The notes below the pieces were generated by a model that saw nothing but the letters and a program-made list of their open reading frames with translations, was not told where the DNA came from and made no database searches. DNA of 64,000 nucleotides, from the NCBI GenBank assembly GCA_012656075.1, contig JAAKBF010000187.1, positions 1 to 64,000 on the forward strand, read 5' to 3'. This stretch comes from Phytophthora hibernalis. Lineage: Eukaryota; Oomycota; Peronosporomycetes; Peronosporales; Peronosporaceae. Positions 63,057-64,000 of this stretch are shown here, one piece after another; position 1 is the stretch's first letter, and every line of letters begins with the position of its first letter. A program made the position numbers and the translations under genes.

Positions 63057-64000
63057 CAGTGCTCGCCAATTCATTAGGACCCCGGTTTTGGGGTTGACTT
63101 TTCCCGATATCTCAGCCTATAGGCCGAGTTAGGAGCTGAGATTTAGATATGGGCTCTTTATTGGTAGTACGAAGGCGGTACATGTGTTAACAACCTGGGT
63201 TTCGAGTTTTCTGGTGGGGCTGCTATACAGACTGCCGCTTTCGGCTCCAACGACAAAATATAGTACCGTACCCTTTTATGACACAAAAACGCGTTTTTAT
63301 GAAACCAAATACAAACTCTTATATTAAAAGTTAGTACTTAGTACTTAGTCAGGCCACCTTTGTTCTTGATGACATCAAGTCAACGGCGAGGCATGGACTT
63401 CACGAGCTTAAGCAGATACTCTTGCTCGATAGAGTCCCACGCAGTTAAGATTGCAGCCTCCAGTTCAGCGACGTTGCGGTACTGGCGTCCATGAGCATAT
63501 ACCTTGGCAGCCATCGCCGACCAGGCGTTCTCAATAGGGTTGCAATCCGGTGAGCGAGCTGGCAATACCATAGTGTTCACTTCATAGTTAAGGTGCGCAA
63601 AAGGAAGCAGATACTCAGATAATGGATAAACATAGTCACCTGAGTTCTGCCGCCCACGCAGGATAGCAAGCTTACTCTTACCGGCTGCGCTGAAGGCGCC
63701 CTACACCATGACGCTCCCTCCTCCGTTTTGGTGACGCATGTCGCGCACAGTAGTACTTGAAGCCATCAGGGCCGTCAAGATTAAAGTTTTTCTCGTCAGA
63801 AAAATGTTAAAAATCCATGTTTCTACAGGTTATCAAAAATAGTTAGTATAATGCGCTAATAAATGCGTGGAATATGATCAGACTTACCTGGTTTAAGTAT
63901 GTGCTCTTCAGCCCAGTTCATGTGGGCGGCCTCGTGCGCCGCCGTCAGCGGCAGCGTGCGGTCCATTTTTGTGTAGACCAAGTGGTCGACGCTCTTGAGC
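63057..64000 (-). mobile_element. Tc1/mariner-like element (right end outside window)
   Basis: TA (63055-63056) followed by CAGTGCTCGCCAATTCATTAGG, a Tc1-like inverted repeat end. The transposase reads right to left: FSDEKNFNLDGPDGFKYY (first Asp, about 63790), then a stop (about 63700), GKSKLAILRGRQNSGDYVYP (about 63660), and SPDCNPIENAWSAMAAKVY (third acidic box, about 63540). The second-Asp segment (QQDNA in relatives) is missing between NYEV and NTMVLPARSP. The last catalytic Glu is present. Inactive by deletion and stop. Confidence 0.85.

Overview
The window looks like a gene-poor, transposon-rich stretch of an oomycete nuclear genome, probably Phytophthora or a close relative. This is inferred from content, not from a database match: a fused DHFR-thymidylate synthase, small spliced introns (about 60-190 nt) in a Mutator-like transposase, Ty3/gypsy and Ty1/copia polyproteins whose gypsy RT box is YFDD, and a short secreted protein with an EER motif. 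No prokaryotic operon, CRISPR array, rRNA or intact tRNA was seen.

Layout. 1-4588 is the right part of a chromodomain-bearing Ty3/gypsy element (copy 1, plus strand). 4594-5694 is the 5' end of a Ty1/copia element (called C here), inserted next to a LINE RNase H remnant (5700-6070). 7137-8407 is an RRM plus CCCH zinc-finger gene and 10221-11471 a TRAP-like acid phosphatase, both frameshifted. 13507-14812 holds a divergent pair of unknown genes with the same C-terminal motif. 16072-19608 is a piggyBac element with TTAA ends. 21056-23096 is a degenerate copia (D). 23097-31140 is a full-length gypsy (copy 2, minus strand) with both LTRs. 31141-34605 is the middle of copia C. 34606-35316 is the 5' end of a second gypsy family (B), minus strand, with a 297-bp TTAA-flanked MITE beside it. 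35618-40930 is unassigned DNA with a TA-flanked MITE. 41037-43320 is the 3' part of copia C on the minus strand. 43321-49367 is the rest of gypsy B. 49380-52166 is a MULE. 52304-53336 is a second phosphatase copy, 54340-55648 a pogo/Tigger-like transposase, and 57838-58101 a secreted EER protein. 60454-61929 is DHFR-TS. 63057-64000 is a Tc1-like element cut by the window edge.

The main result is structural. The transposon pieces make sense only if two inversions have occurred. (1) The 5-bp flank to the right of gypsy copy 1 (4589-4593, ccgag) is the reverse complement of the flank to the right of copy 2 (31141-31145, ctcgg), while neither copy's visible flanks match as its own target duplication. 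Copia C gag reads on from 4594 into 31146 once 4589-23096 is flipped. This indicates recombination between the two inverted gypsy copies, which carried the host genes between them. (2) Copia C breaks off at about 34606 and resumes on the other strand at about 43320. Gypsy B gag does the reciprocal at the same two points. One 8.7-kb inversion explains both.

The second notable feature is a long antisense reading frame in the gypsy element of copies 1 and 2. It starts inside the 3' LTR, runs against pol and lies in the extra 1.5 kb between the chromodomain and the LTR. Both copies carry it, with indels. Most coding regions here, including the housekeeping DHFR-TS, contain single-base frameshifts, so some apparent decay may be sequence error.
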